From Thiodiazotropha sp040793985 (GTDB lineage Bacteria; Pseudomonadota; Gammaproteobacteria; Chromatiales; Chromatiaceae): 64,000 nucleotides of DNA. A program made the position numbers and the translations under genes. Below the pieces are notes generated by a model. The model was not told where the DNA came from, did not search any database, and saw nothing but the letters and a program-made list of their open reading frames with translations. Shown one piece after another: positions 1 to 9,009 of the stretch. Numbering within the stretch: the first letter of the stretch is position 1; each line of letters begins with the position of its first letter. The stretch is taken from assembly GCA_040793985.1 (NCBI GenBank), contig JBFNJI010000014.1:62001-126000 (forward strand). Direction: 5' to 3'.

Positions 1-181
1 CCATCGCCAACAGGGCAATCAGCGAGATCCGGATGCCCGTCATGAGTGGCTTCAAGGCATCGATCCTTGTCTGCACAGCGACTACAGAGGACGTCTCGAC
101 CGAATGCCAGAGAATGGCGCCCGCCCCCAGCGCCAGACCGAACGCCAGCAGGGTCAGCAAAACAAACCAGCGCCGACGCAT
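1..181 (-). CDS. ICE small membrane protein, partial (C-terminus outside window)
   Basis: The reading frame opens with ATG at 181, ten bases after the stop of the upstream gene, and runs off the left edge after 60 codons. The visible part is a basic N-terminus (MRRRWF), a strong hydrophobic segment (about residues 6-26), a short polar stretch and the start of a second hydrophobic segment. Position directly after the PFL_4711-family gene matches the short membrane protein usually found before the TraG-like mating-pair gene in PFGI-1-type ICEs. The family is inferred from position only. Confidence 0.55.
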   Translation of the reverse strand, partial: MRRRWFVLLTLLAFGLALGAGAILWHSVETSSVVAVQTRIDALKPLMTGIRISLIALLAM

Positions 182-191
182 GGCACAACCG

Positions 192-1553
192 TTATTGGAC
201 ACGGCCATTGCTCAGCGGACGTGGATCGATGGTCGGGACTTCTGGCGTTATCAGGGATGACTGCCGACGGGCCGCGGCGCGTTGAAGCAAGGTCGCAATC
301 GTGTCGGAAACCACCTCCTTGCGTACCCGGGTCTCGAACAACAGATTCTCGATCTCCTTGTCCAGCTCGGCGATGGATTTGTCCGCGTGCTCGCGTGCCA
401 CCTCGGTGGCATAGACCTCGGGCACCTGTCGGCCGGAAAGCAACAAACGGCGGGCGTACAGCGCCTTCTCCACCGTGCGGGCCGTGCTGATCTCTGACAC
501 CAGCCGGCCCATGATGAGGCTCTGCTCGGAGGCCGGCATCTCCCGAATCGCTTCGATGACCTGGCGGGTGATGGCCACACCAGGGGCAGTAATATTGTCC
601 AGGTTGGTCAGTGTCGGGGGCGTAGCCCCGGAGACCAGGTTCTGGATTTCCGTCGTTACGGTTGTCGCTTCCTGATTGAGCTTTGGCAGGAGTCCGGTAC
701 CGGGAATACTGTCCTTGCGGCAGGTATCACAGGTGGTGACGATGTTTTCGCCGACCACATCGACGACCCAGTTACGAGCCTCGCTAGGTGTTGTCCAGAT
801 CTCTGTCAGGCGGGTGGCCGATGCAGGAGGCACCGGGCCTGCCGTCGTGATCGGACGATTCATATTGATGTTGTACCCGGCCTTGACGATGTCGCCGGTA
901 AATTCCAGCACCGGCTGTCCGGAGCCCCCGGCCTGCCCACCGATCCAGGGCACGCCGTTATCCCCGTTTGCTGTCTCGACGGCATCCTTGGCGGTTACCG
1001 CATCATTACCACCAACACCCATCTGGAGCTTCCAGTCATTGCCTTTGGACAGCGTGATGAGATCGGCATAGGGATTTTTTCCCTGGGCGATCTCGGCCTC
1101 CATCTGCTCGCAGGACTTGGTCGCCAGCTGCATGGTCTCCTCGGCTTGCAACAGGGCGTTCTGGAACATGTCGTAGAGTCCGGGATTGGCGCGCTGCAGG
1201 ATCAGCGCCGGAAGCGCAGCGATCGCGGCACTGGCCGCGGCCGTCATTGCGTTCATCATGTTGTCGATGCCGGTACCGATGTCATTCAGCGTATTGGTCA
1301 CCGCGGCCACGGGGTCGAATTTGCCGCAGCTGTAGCCCAGCCCCAATTGCGCCGACCCGCCCAGGGTAACGGATACGACAGAAGGATTGGCAGGCGCCGA
1401 TACCGGTTCAGCCCCACCGATTTCGTAATACCAGAAGCTGTCTTCCGTTGGCCCCTTGGTGATGGCATGCGCATTATTCAAACTGAGGAGTCCAATCAGT
1501 AGCAAGCTGACAGCACGTCGATAACGGAATGTATATAAAGAGTTCGTTTTCAT
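192..1553 (-). CDS. ICE transfer protein, PFL_4711 family (TIGR03755)
   Basis: Exported structural protein of the ICE type IV secretion/mating apparatus. The 453-residue product starts with a Sec signal peptide (basic start, hydrophobic stretch ending ...NNAHA), then an Ala-rich segment (about residues 95-120), and a helical C-terminal third rich in Glu and Arg. The order PFL_4709, 4710, 4711 and the length fit the conserved block at the end of the PFGI-1-type transfer operon. Its start overlaps the stop of the upstream gene by one base (TGATG), which suggests translational coupling. A TraH-like role is possible by analogy with F-type systems, but I see no motif that proves it. Confidence 0.8.
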   Translation of the reverse strand: MKTNSLYTFRYRRAVSLLLIGLLSLNNAHAITKGPTEDSFWYYEIGGAEPVSAPANPSVVSVTLGGSAQLGLGYSCGKFDPVAAVTNTLNDIGTGIDNMMNAMTAAASAAIAALPALILQRANPGLYDMFQNALLQAEETMQLATKSCEQMEAEIAQGKNPYADLITLSKGNDWKLQMGVGGNDAVTAKDAVETANGDNGVPWIGGQAGGSGQPVLEFTGDIVKAGYNINMNRPITTAGPVPPASATRLTEIWTTPSEARNWVVDVVGENIVTTCDTCRKDSIPGTGLLPKLNQEATTVTTEIQNLVSGATPPTLTNLDNITAPGVAITRQVIEAIREMPASEQSLIMGRLVSEISTARTVEKALYARRLLLSGRQVPEVYATEVAREHADKSIAELDKEIENLLFETRVRKEVVSDTIATLLQRAAARRQSSLITPEVPTIDPRPLSNGRVQ

Positions 1554-2572
1554 CAGGGATAGGCAATCCAGTCAATATCAAACAGAAACCATTGGCCGCG
1601 GCGCTCACAGCACTTATAGGGCCGCCATAGATTCCAGACATAGTCACCCTCGCTATCGACGCGACCGCCACCCCAGCCGGTCAGGCTGGCAAGATCATTG
1701 GTGCCAAAGACGTTGCAGCTCGATTCAGATAGCGGTAATAACATCTGCCAGGTACCGGTGCTGCGGTCCTTTTCCATCAACGGACCCGGTGACCAAACCT
1801 TCATGGAACCCGATGAGCCGGTCACGGGCACATAAACATGCGGTTGACCCATACGCGTGACGATGTCACCGGCTCGCTGGGCATTGAGGGCAGCGGCCTT
1901 GGGTTCTTCGGCCTGGGTGGTCCAGCCGGTCCGCGGATAGACCCCACCCCAGGTCTGGAGGGGCCAGGTTCCCACCTCACGCAGACCGGGAATCAGGCTG
2001 GCGGGATAGAAGATCTCCGGGATCTCTTGTCGCCACGACAGGGCATCGAGGCCGGACTGGAAATAGGGAAAGAAAGAAGTGGTCTCTGACGGACACAACA
2101 AACCGGTACCAGCAACGATACCCGTCAGCGAGCTCAGCGGATGGCCAATGGCGTCAGTTTCCCGGTAGACCAGATTCTTGTGGTCACGCTCCGAGGTTCC
2201 CTCCGTGCGGTTGCCGGCGCTGTCGATCGGCACCGGCAACAAGGCACCCAACAGACCCGTGGCTGCCGTCTTCTGCGCCAACCCCAGGGTCGCGCGGATC
2301 TCGGTCCACGGATTCCCGCCCAGCTCGTTGTAGGTACTGACCACCAGATCCGGGTTGTAATGCCCCACCTTGATTGAGGTGCGTACGCTGCAGCCGGTCC
2401 AGGAACAGCGCAACCAGAAACACATCCCAATAGGCATCCAGCGCATGCAGGAAAATGCCGCCGTTGTCGTCTGGGCCACGATCTGTGGTGTGGTCGTCGT
2501 ACCGGAGAACCCGGTGACCGGCATCCATAGCGCAATAACAAGGCAGAACGATAGAAAGCTCTGGCGGATCAT
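1553..2572 (-). CDS. ICE transfer protein, PFL_4710 family (TIGR03756), TraU-like
   Basis: Cysteine-rich exported protein of 339 residues. After a signal peptide (residues 1-24) comes a Cys/Trp cluster (about residues 42-62, with FSCMRWMPIGMC and the following CSWTGC), as expected of TraU-like periplasmic pilus-assembly factors. Several further Cys and Trp residues near the C-terminus (YKCCERRGQW) suggest disulfide bonding. It overlaps its neighbours by 4 bases upstream and 1 base downstream, so the three genes 2569-192 are one translationally coupled unit. The TraU relation is inferred from size, cysteine pattern and position. Confidence 0.8.
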   Translation of the reverse strand: MIRQSFLSFCLVIALWMPVTGFSGTTTTPQIVAQTTTAAFSCMRWMPIGMCFWLRCSWTGCSVRTSIKVGHYNPDLVVSTYNELGGNPWTEIRATLGLAQKTAATGLLGALLPVPIDSAGNRTEGTSERDHKNLVYRETDAIGHPLSSLTGIVAGTGLLCPSETTSFFPYFQSGLDALSWRQEIPEIFYPASLIPGLREVGTWPLQTWGGVYPRTGWTTQAEEPKAAALNAQRAGDIVTRMGQPHVYVPVTGSSGSMKVWSPGPLMEKDRSTGTWQMLLPLSESSCNVFGTNDLASLTGWGGGRVDSEGDYVWNLWRPYKCCERRGQWFLFDIDWIAYP

Positions 2573-3054
2573 CGCTTACCTTCCCGCCGCCATACCAGGT
2601 AATGCGCAAGTGCGCTCTGCACATCGGTTACGCCATATACGACTGCCTGGCCATCGAAGACAATGGCTGGATAGCGATCCACGCCATACTGCATCGCCTT
2701 CGCCAAACCCTTCGCGGCGCGTTGCATCCGCGTACGATCTTCCTCACTTAGTTGCTGGAAGCGTTGCAGAACGACTCGTTTGGATTGCTCGAGATCGGCC
2801 GGAAGGCCTTCGGACAGCTTCTCCTCGGTACGCCGGATGCCATCTAGTTCATAGACACGGAATTCTTTTTTCCCACGAAGTGCCTGCTTGTTGATACCCC
2901 CCTCACCGGCTATGGGCGAGTCAGCCGTGGTGAATACCTCTACGAGGTATGGATGCACCTCTACTGGTCGGTTCGCTTGTACAACACCAGAGAAAATGGC
3001 CAATGCAATCCATACCGGCACTACAAAGCGTATCGAGTGTGAATTCCTGATCAT
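2569..3054 (-). CDS. ICE transfer protein, PFL_4709 family (TIGR03757)
   Basis: About 160-residue exported protein with a signal peptide and a thioredoxin-like C-terminal half (VDRYPAIVFDGQAVVYGV), the pattern of the TIGR03757 family. The start is placed at the ATG at 3054; a GTG two codons upstream (3060) is possible and neither has a clear ribosome-binding site. It is the first gene after the defence-type cargo of 3.3-9.9 kb. In relatives of this ICE it lies near the VirB4-like ATPase, so the cargo has been inserted into a gap between conserved transfer genes. Confidence 0.8.
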   Translation of the reverse strand: MIRNSHSIRFVVPVWIALAIFSGVVQANRPVEVHPYLVEVFTTADSPIAGEGGINKQALRGKKEFRVYELDGIRRTEEKLSEGLPADLEQSKRVVLQRFQQLSEEDRTRMQRAAKGLAKAMQYGVDRYPAIVFDGQAVVYGVTDVQSALAHYLVWRREGKR

Positions 3055-3342
3055 ATACACAAATGGCCCACTGACGGAGTGATGGGATATCGTGTATTAC
3101 GATGAGTTCCTAGTGAACGGAAAACTCGATCAAGATGCGGCGTGGTTTAATCCCAGCGGATTCACCCTAGAATGATCATGCTGGATTTTCATTAGGCGTG
3201 AACGATGAAAAACTTCCTTAGTTGACGCCGATTGGCTCCTCCTTATTGCTCTAAAGCTGGCGTGATGATCAATACTCTCGCAGACTAAATAGATGCCTCA
3301 AAACGGCCAGGAGCGGAATTTGGGATATATAAAAACGTTACT
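3055..3342. other. junction between transfer genes and cargo island, no gene seen
   Basis: About 290 bases with stop codons in all frames and no recognisable RNA. It separates the PFL_4709 gene from the end of the four-TM gene. It may contain decayed mobile-element sequence, but I could not match it to any insertion sequence. Confidence 0.4.
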
Positions 3343-4068
3343 TTACTTTTGATTTTCACAGACGGCTAGCAACCTCAATGCGTAGCTCTCTGCTGCATCT
3401 TTTACCCATGTATCGCTGACCACAACTAGCCACCACATGAACATGACGATTGAGAAAATCAACGAACTATATTCCAGCGAATATTTTTTACTATCCAAAT
3501 AATCTGGATTGGGATAAATATTAACGATAATTAACAAAACGGCGATTACGGAACACATTACACCAAACCATTTAATCCCCCTAGCGTTCCGTCTAAAGCC
3601 ATATGAGATATTTTCTATAAACAGCAACCTGTACTGTTTCGTATCCCTCGTTTTTTCCAACAGCCATCTAACTGCTGAGTCATAGAGCTTGTCGGCAGTG
3701 TCGGGACTTCGTTGTTCATCTTCAATAGTTGGCGCACTCCAACCACTTATCTGTTCAGTCAAATACCTTTGATATCTCGTTTTTGTATGTCCATCCAAGG
3801 TATCGTCTAAATGCCGGAGGATGATGGTGGTTGGCTTTCCTCCCCACAAGCTGAATAGTCTTTCTTCTGTTTTACGGCCTCGGTGCCGAGAATAATGTGC
3901 AAGCGCGGTAATAAAACCACATGCCACTATGATGCTTAATAGCGCAGCTACAATATTATAAAGAGCCGGGAAAGAAATATAGGTAGCTATAATAAGAGGC
4001 AATAATGCCAAGAGCGATGGTCGCACTCGGGCATTTAAGCTGTATTCATCAAATAGGTTAGACAACAT
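3343..4068 (-). CDS. four-TM membrane protein, candidate effector of the E2-E1-JAB locus
   Basis: The 241-residue product has two TM segments near the N-terminus (about 18-34 and 36-57), a soluble charged central domain (about 60-165), and two more TM segments (about 167-185 and 200-218). The central domain ends in an aromatic/basic stretch, ENISYGFRRN, just before TM3. I do not recognise a named family. The layout, a cytosolic sensor between paired TM helices, resembles pore-forming effectors of bacterial immune operons. It is the last gene of the operon and overlaps the upstream metallo-beta-lactamase gene by 11 bases, so it is co-expressed. Base composition is clearly more AT-rich than the transfer genes on either side, a sign of separate acquisition. 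The effector role is inference. Confidence 0.75.
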   Translation of the reverse strand: MLSNLFDEYSLNARVRPSLLALLPLIIATYISFPALYNIVAALLSIIVACGFITALAHYSRHRGRKTEERLFSLWGGKPTTIILRHLDDTLDGHTKTRYQRYLTEQISGWSAPTIEDEQRSPDTADKLYDSAVRWLLEKTRDTKQYRLLFIENISYGFRRNARGIKWFGVMCSVIAVLLIIVNIYPNPDYLDSKKYSLEYSSLIFSIVMFMWWLVVVSDTWVKDAAESYALRLLAVCENQK

Positions 4069-4894
4069 TTAAACTCCATCCATCATCTTTTAGTGCTAGT
4101 TTCATCGTTCCCTTTTCCTGTGTCGTAAATACCTTATTACCTTTGTCGGAACCACGAGAATACTTTTTATATAGATCAAGAGCTTTTTTATCCGGGTGAC
4201 CATGCGCGTTGTCACCTACAGAAATAATTGTCATTACCGGATCAATTGCACGCATATGATCAGTGTAGTAATTTTCCGTATCAGCAGGGTCGTCGAAAAA
4301 CGTGATCGAACCATGATGGCCCGCCATAAGTATTGATGACTTCACATCATTTTTTGAATAATCCTTTAATATGCCATACCTCCATGTTTCTGCGTCACAG
4401 TCTCCTGTCAGCATTACACTCGATCCAATATCATTACTATTCCAATGCTCAACTTTGATGACCAGACCTTGAGCGTTAGCATTTCGTTCCAGACGTTCAT
4501 CCATCGCACTTAAATACCGTAGCCTCGTCATTCCAAAGTCTTGACGTTTAAGCTTATTCTTTTCTTGCGCCCCCACTGTACGGCGTAAATTCATATATTC
4601 TCTGTATTCAGTAGAATTAGTAGTCGTTCCCGGATGACCGCTATCCCAGATGGATTGAATGGGGAAATATTGATGTATTTTATTTACTCCGCGCATATGA
4701 TCTGCATCTCTATGAGTGCATATAAACGCCGAAATATTTGTCCCCCAACCAATTACAGCATCCAAATAATCTAGGACCGCATCTTCGTTTTCATTCGTAA
4801 CATTGCAGTCACAGACATAATACCCGCCATCACTAGTTTCGATGAGAACCATGTTGCCTTGTCCGACGTCAATGAAATGGATAGTAGTATTCAA
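4058..4894 (-). CDS. metallo-beta-lactamase fold hydrolase (ComEC/Rec2-like), second of two
   Basis: A 278-residue stand-alone metallo-beta-lactamase domain. The metal-binding motif HRDADH (residues 61-66) is of the ComEC-type HxDxDH form; later motifs are LTGDCDAE and AGHHGS, which supply further metal ligands. No signal peptide or TM segment is seen, so it is cytosolic. Family members hydrolyse phosphodiester or related bonds; the substrate here is unknown. It lies between the E2-E1-JAB fusion (39-base gap) and the four-TM gene (11-base overlap). It shares the AT-rich composition of the four-TM gene rather than that of the first metallo-beta-lactamase gene. Its C-terminus (WSLNVV) lacks a terminal glycine, unlike the first protein. 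Confidence 0.85.
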   Translation of the reverse strand: MNTTIHFIDVGQGNMVLIETSDGGYYVCDCNVTNENEDAVLDYLDAVIGWGTNISAFICTHRDADHMRGVNKIHQYFPIQSIWDSGHPGTTTNSTEYREYMNLRRTVGAQEKNKLKRQDFGMTRLRYLSAMDERLERNANAQGLVIKVEHWNSNDIGSSVMLTGDCDAETWRYGILKDYSKNDVKSSILMAGHHGSITFFDDPADTENYYTDHMRAIDPVMTIISVGDNAHGHPDKKALDLYKKYSRGSDKGNKVFTTQEKGTMKLALKDDGWSLNVV

Positions 4895-4933
4895 ACTTTT
4901 CTCCTTTCATTTTTGACGCCATATTAAAAATAT

Positions 4934-7258
4934 TCATTGCTCATCTGTCCTTGAACGACCACCCGCAAGAAGGGCTTGAAACCCATCAGGCGTATGAATT
5001 AATAAAGCCGATGGTGCCAACCTGGCAAGCCCGATTGCCTGTGCAGTTTGGCGGTCAAGTCCTGACGGCCCACTAGGGTTTAGATGGCTATGCCATGTTC
5101 CTAGGCAATAAAGTGTCCAGTTTGTTTCTTCTGAATAATCGTCAATGCTCTTACGAATACCTTCCTGCCCCAGCACAAACTCATGGGGTGATCTTGTACT
5201 GTCTGGCGGTGCGGAAAGAACATCAACGACATAAAACGTTTGTGTAATTTCATCCTGACGACCAATCAGCACACCACCTGTTTCGGCATTCGGCCATAGG
5301 GAAACCTCCTGCACAATCTTGGTAACAACCTCATCCGAAATATGGACCGACCATTTCTCACCGTTGCCACATTCGACTACAGTGAAAGGCGGTACATTTA
5401 CATGATGCCATGACACACCCAGTCCGCTCTGATCAAGAAGACCAACGAGGAGTTCTCCATTCTCGTCAGGCAATCCATCTCGCTGTTTAGATAGAAGATA
5501 CTCGGCAGATGCCGCACCAAAAAGAGAAATTCTTCCATCAGACATACGCATGGTAGAAGACCCGCATCCTTGTCCAATTGTTGTACGTTCCAAATCATGG
5601 TCACCTGTTCCGAACAATATTTCCCGCATAGACGCATGAGACTTGCAGTATGCGTAAAAATACGAAAACAGATCACCAAGGCCGGGATTACGATGAGGTC
5701 CTTCTGTTGCAATAAGCCCGAGTTTTCCTCCGCCGTACAGGACACTCTCGATCACACGACCACGTATGTTATTACCGGCAGCGCACAATGCCGCTCGGAC
5801 ACGTAACGACGCTGTTGTGTTTACAATAGCCCAGGTTCCTTTTGGCCAGGCGTCTTTTGACAAAGATCGAGTATTTATCACCTTTACAACATCATGAACA
5901 AACGGAGTGGTTGTTTGAGAAAACCCGGCGACAGCTTCGCTGAGAAGTCTTGCTTTCGCATCGAGAAAACGAAGCTGCATATCCCCAGACGGTGGGATAA
6001 GAGCATGCCGCGCAGCATTATGTGGGCTGATTGTGCTGTTATCGACAACCGAGACCGGAGCAAACCCGGCTCTTGTCATATGAAGTGCCAATTTAGAACC
6101 GAGACTACCAGCTCCAATAAGCGCCCATGACGGGTGACTATCTTCATTACCCTGATCGCTCAGACCAGACAGCCTTGCGAGCAAGGTAGGTGAAATCTGT
6201 TCCCGAAGCCCTGCAGGTTGCACTGGAGTTGCGTCACCATTCGGGAACGCTTCCCCGGCGTGGAAGTCAATAAAGTACGCACATAATTCTATGGGCGTTG
6301 TTTTTCCAATCAAATTGAAAGGCCGACGAACGCAGAAAATAATCGCCAAATTGAACGGTCCTGCCTGATCATAGCCTGTGACACTTGAACTGAGGCGCGA
6401 AAGCCCGTCAGTAAGCTCCCGGTGACACCCATAAAGGGACGCTCTGGCTTTCAATGATGCCAAATCTATGACATTTTCTTGAGCGTATTTTTCACAAATG
6501 ACCGGCTCACCAGAAGGCTGTTTCCCTGGCCATAAAATCAGTGCCAGCCCCATGCCCCCGAAGAGTTTTCCACTTACTCCTATCGGGCCTTCTTGAAAAA
6601 TATTCTTTGCAGATTCTCTGCTAAGCGGTGTTTGCTTATCAATGATCTGCCCGTACAGTTCATCCACACCTTCTGCTTTTTCGTTACGAAGGTAATGATA
6701 CTGCAAGAAACGGTAACCACCACGTTTATCGACATACCTACGAAGCACGTCTTCATCGGCAACGATGTAGTCTGGAAGTTGATCCCGCCGCGTTGGCTCC
6801 CATCCCTGCTCTTCGCTGATCAGGCGACCTTCAGCCGCGTGATCAAGCCATAAGACAGTCTGGTTGATAACACCACGAACCCCTTCCTGATGACTGAATT
6901 CGGACATCTTGCCGTCCTGAATACATGGAACAGGACGGCCATCCTGCGTGAGCCACGGCTGCATGTGCGCAAGGTCGCGGCTAAAATCAGGGCGCAGCGA
7001 AGGTTCCGGTGGATCAAGTGGAAAATCCGGAGGAAAATCCAGACACACTTCTTCAAATCGCATAACGCCGTAAGGACTTTGCCCCTCTGCTCTCCATGCA
7101 TTCGGCAGCGGGACCTCAACGACGATATTCACCCGGACAGTTGTCTCACCGTAGTCCGGTTCACTGATCTGCTGGACGGCAGGATGCGCCGAAATAACGG
7201 CGCACGCCTGCCGGATTCCACTGCGATATTGTTTCGTAAAGGATTCTGTTTCAGCCAT
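4934..7258 (-). CDS. E2-E1-JAB triple-fusion, ubiquitin-like conjugation enzyme (Cap2-Cap3-like)
   Basis: The 774-residue product joins three activities. The N-terminal third is an E2-like domain with a Pro-rich FPPDFPLDPPEP segment and a likely catalytic Cys in PVPCIQDG (about residue 112). The middle is a ThiF/E1 adenylation domain: nucleotide loop GAGSLGS (about 382-388), acidic VVDN, then NAAR, with candidate catalytic Cys in GQGCGSS (about 565). The C-terminus is a JAB/JAMM isopeptidase with Glu in NAETGG (about 659) and HSHLNPSGPSGLD (HxH-x6-SxxD, about 723-735). All key residues are present. The order matches CBASS Cap2 (E2-E1) fused to Cap3 (JAB). The ATG at 7258 is chosen over TTG at 7279; it overlaps the upstream stop by 8 bases. 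No CD-NTase or beta-grasp modifier gene is adjacent, so the conjugated protein is unknown. Confidence 0.9.
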   Translation of the reverse strand: MAETESFTKQYRSGIRQACAVISAHPAVQQISEPDYGETTVRVNIVVEVPLPNAWRAEGQSPYGVMRFEEVCLDFPPDFPLDPPEPSLRPDFSRDLAHMQPWLTQDGRPVPCIQDGKMSEFSHQEGVRGVINQTVLWLDHAAEGRLISEEQGWEPTRRDQLPDYIVADEDVLRRYVDKRGGYRFLQYHYLRNEKAEGVDELYGQIIDKQTPLSRESAKNIFQEGPIGVSGKLFGGMGLALILWPGKQPSGEPVICEKYAQENVIDLASLKARASLYGCHRELTDGLSRLSSSVTGYDQAGPFNLAIIFCVRRPFNLIGKTTPIELCAYFIDFHAGEAFPNGDATPVQPAGLREQISPTLLARLSGLSDQGNEDSHPSWALIGAGSLGSKLALHMTRAGFAPVSVVDNSTISPHNAARHALIPPSGDMQLRFLDAKARLLSEAVAGFSQTTTPFVHDVVKVINTRSLSKDAWPKGTWAIVNTTASLRVRAALCAAGNNIRGRVIESVLYGGGKLGLIATEGPHRNPGLGDLFSYFYAYCKSHASMREILFGTGDHDLERTTIGQGCGSSTMRMSDGRISLFGAASAEYLLSKQRDGLPDENGELLVGLLDQSGLGVSWHHVNVPPFTVVECGNGEKWSVHISDEVVTKIVQEVSLWPNAETGGVLIGRQDEITQTFYVVDVLSAPPDSTRSPHEFVLGQEGIRKSIDDYSEETNWTLYCLGTWHSHLNPSGPSGLDRQTAQAIGLARLAPSALLIHTPDGFQALLAGGRSRTDEQ

Positions 7259-8414
7259 GTCCCAACGGCTGACGACCAATAGCGCCAGTTCCCAAGATAG
7301 TGGACGAGGCCAAATGTCTCACTAAAGGCTTTGGCCCGTTTTTCGTCACCTTGATCTCAAGCACATCCGGATTGTCCTCGGAGGGCAATTCACCGACACA
7401 TTTGAATTCACCGGAAAAATCGTTTGCGATGTCCTCGTACTCCCGTTTGGCACGGATACACGGCGGATCATTCTTATCATCCTTTACGGGGTTGCTACTG
7501 GCAATGAGCAGAGCGCCCGAGCGGCCTTGAGACAATGCATCTCGCGCGACCTGACAGACTTCGGCATCCTCGCCCATATCACTCCAGCTATCGTAGGACA
7601 GGCTGTGCCACGAACAATGATGGGGTGTTAACAACACATCATAAGTCATACAATCCGGATCATCTTCGTGTTTGTTCCACAGCTTTTCCCAGATTGCCAC
7701 TTCCGCATCGCCCCCGGTCAGATAACGGCACTGGTCGGCGTACCCTTCTCCAGAGAGCGTAAATTGAAGGATTGTGCTGGACTTGTTTTTCGATAATTCC
7801 TCTTCCCCCTCTTCGTCCTCATCCTTGGGTAGCGGAGCAAGTAAATAGGCGGAAAAGGTATTGTCGTCGGCCCCATTTATGCGGCTGAATGTCTCATCAA
7901 CGCGAATGAGAATATCGTCCAGATCATCGGTTTTTCCGTTTTCATCTTCACCGAGGATCAGAATTCGGTCTCCTTCGCCGACATCATTGCCATGATCCCG
8001 AAACGCCTGAACCCGCCGCCTTGCCTCACTATTAAATTCTTTGGCGTCTTTACAAAGCGTATGGTTACTACTAGCACGCCGAAATACCATTGGTGACGAC
8101 CAGATTTCTCTGATCAGGATTTTGTCATCGTCTTTCGACCACTCATCAGGCGGACCAAGATGGAAGTGGTTCCGTAGCCCTCCGCAATGATCCTGGTCCG
8201 GGTGGCTGAGCAAAAACGCATCAGCATAGAGCCTTCCTTTGCTGTCTCGCTTAAGTCGGTCACGCAGCTCAGTTGCAACGTCCGGTGTTTCATCATCCGG
8301 GTTATCGGCAGCAGCCCGGATGTTGATATCGACAAGAATCGTTTTTCCAGATTCCGTCTCGAGTAAGGTCATGTCCCCATTCCCGACGGGGAAGAAATTC
8401 AATTTTGCTTTCAT
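7251..8414 (-). CDS. metallo-beta-lactamase fold protein with C-terminal Gly tail, first of two
   Basis: A 387-residue cytosolic metallo-beta-lactamase protein. HPDQDH at 71-76 is the HxDxDH metal motif; TGGDAE and TPHHCSWHS follow. A long acidic insert (about residues 195-215, DEDEEGEEE) interrupts the domain. The last residues are a flexible Gly-rich tail, TGAIGRQPLGHG, ending in glycine. E1 enzymes act on a C-terminal carboxylate, usually Gly or Ala, and Cap2 uses the CD-NTase C-terminus in the same way. This protein is therefore the best candidate for the conjugated partner in this operon. It is the first gene of the operon and overlaps the E2-E1-JAB gene by 8 bases. Hydrolase fold is clear; the modifier role is inference. 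Confidence 0.88.
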   Translation of the reverse strand: MKAKLNFFPVGNGDMTLLETESGKTILVDINIRAAADNPDDETPDVATELRDRLKRDSKGRLYADAFLLSHPDQDHCGGLRNHFHLGPPDEWSKDDDKILIREIWSSPMVFRRASSNHTLCKDAKEFNSEARRRVQAFRDHGNDVGEGDRILILGEDENGKTDDLDDILIRVDETFSRINGADDNTFSAYLLAPLPKDEDEEGEEELSKNKSSTILQFTLSGEGYADQCRYLTGGDAEVAIWEKLWNKHEDDPDCMTYDVLLTPHHCSWHSLSYDSWSDMGEDAEVCQVARDALSQGRSGALLIASSNPVKDDKNDPPCIRAKREYEDIANDFSGEFKCVGELPSEDNPDVLEIKVTKNGPKPLVRHLASSTILGTGAIGRQPLGHG

Positions 8415-8628
8415 AATCAGTCCTCTACGCTGTGAATTGCATCTCCCCGTTTAAGAAATGCCTTGTCAAAAGAGTGCCAGTTCGATAATCTGTCGCCTAT
8501 GCAGCCTACGGCTGTTCATGTGCCAGTAAAAACATATATTACTGTTTTTACTATATTTAATTACCGAGTGTTGTCTGGCTAGACAACATGCTATGACAGA
8601 TTTATGGTTTCGTCAAGGGGGAGTCTGA
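8415..8628. promoter_or_regulatory. divergent control region with two perfect inverted repeats
   Basis: The 214 bases between the E2-E1-JAB operon and the HTH/protease pair hold two perfect dyads. The first is AGTAAAAACA (8525-8534) and its exact complement at 8543-8552. The second is TGTTGTCT-ggct-AGACAACA at 8569-8588, 41 bases before the HTH start. AT-rich sequence between them (8552-8563) could hold divergent -10 elements. These are likely operators for the HTH protein, controlling both directions. Confidence 0.65.
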
Positions 8629-9009
8629 ATGTCCTTTGGATATGCGTTGAAGCGCTTTCGTGAGGAGCGCGGCCTGAGCGCCAGAGAACTGGGAAAACTG
8701 GCTGAAATCGATCACGCTTATATCTACCGCCTGGAGAAGGACGAAAAAACAGCCCCCTCAGAAAAGACAGTGGACTCTTTAGTACGGACACTGAAACTCT
8801 CACCCCGTAGAGCCGAACTTCTGCGGCTACTGGTGGGAAAGATCATCCACACCAATCTGATCGACGTATTTATCGAAGATGAAGACCGGTCTTTAGAACG
8901 CCTAGATCCCCTTGCTCTGATGAGTTTTCGCGGCAAACGCCCTGAAACACATGAGGAATGGCAAAAAAAGGACGATCAACTGAAAGAGCTTCTGGAAGAA
9001 GAGGACTAA
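8629..9009 (+). CDS. XRE-family HTH regulator, CapH-like
   Basis: The 126-residue protein has a Cro/CI-type HTH at residues 5-60 (LSARELGKLAEIDHAYIYRL) and an acidic, helical C-terminal part (RPETHEEWQKKDD...). A GGGGGAG ribosome-binding site precedes the ATG. Its stop codon is immediately followed by the start of a gene for an ImmA/IrrE-type protease. HTH/ImmA pairs work as repressor plus activating protease, as in ICEBs1 ImmR/ImmA and in CapH/CapP that switch on CBASS after DNA damage. Divergent placement upstream of the E2-E1-JAB operon makes a CapH-like role the best guess. Confidence 0.8.
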   Translation: MSFGYALKRFREERGLSARELGKLAEIDHAYIYRLEKDEKTAPSEKTVDSLVRTLKLSPRRAELLRLLVGKIIHTNLIDVFIEDEDRSLERLDPLALMSFRGKRPETHEEWQKKDDQLKELLEEED

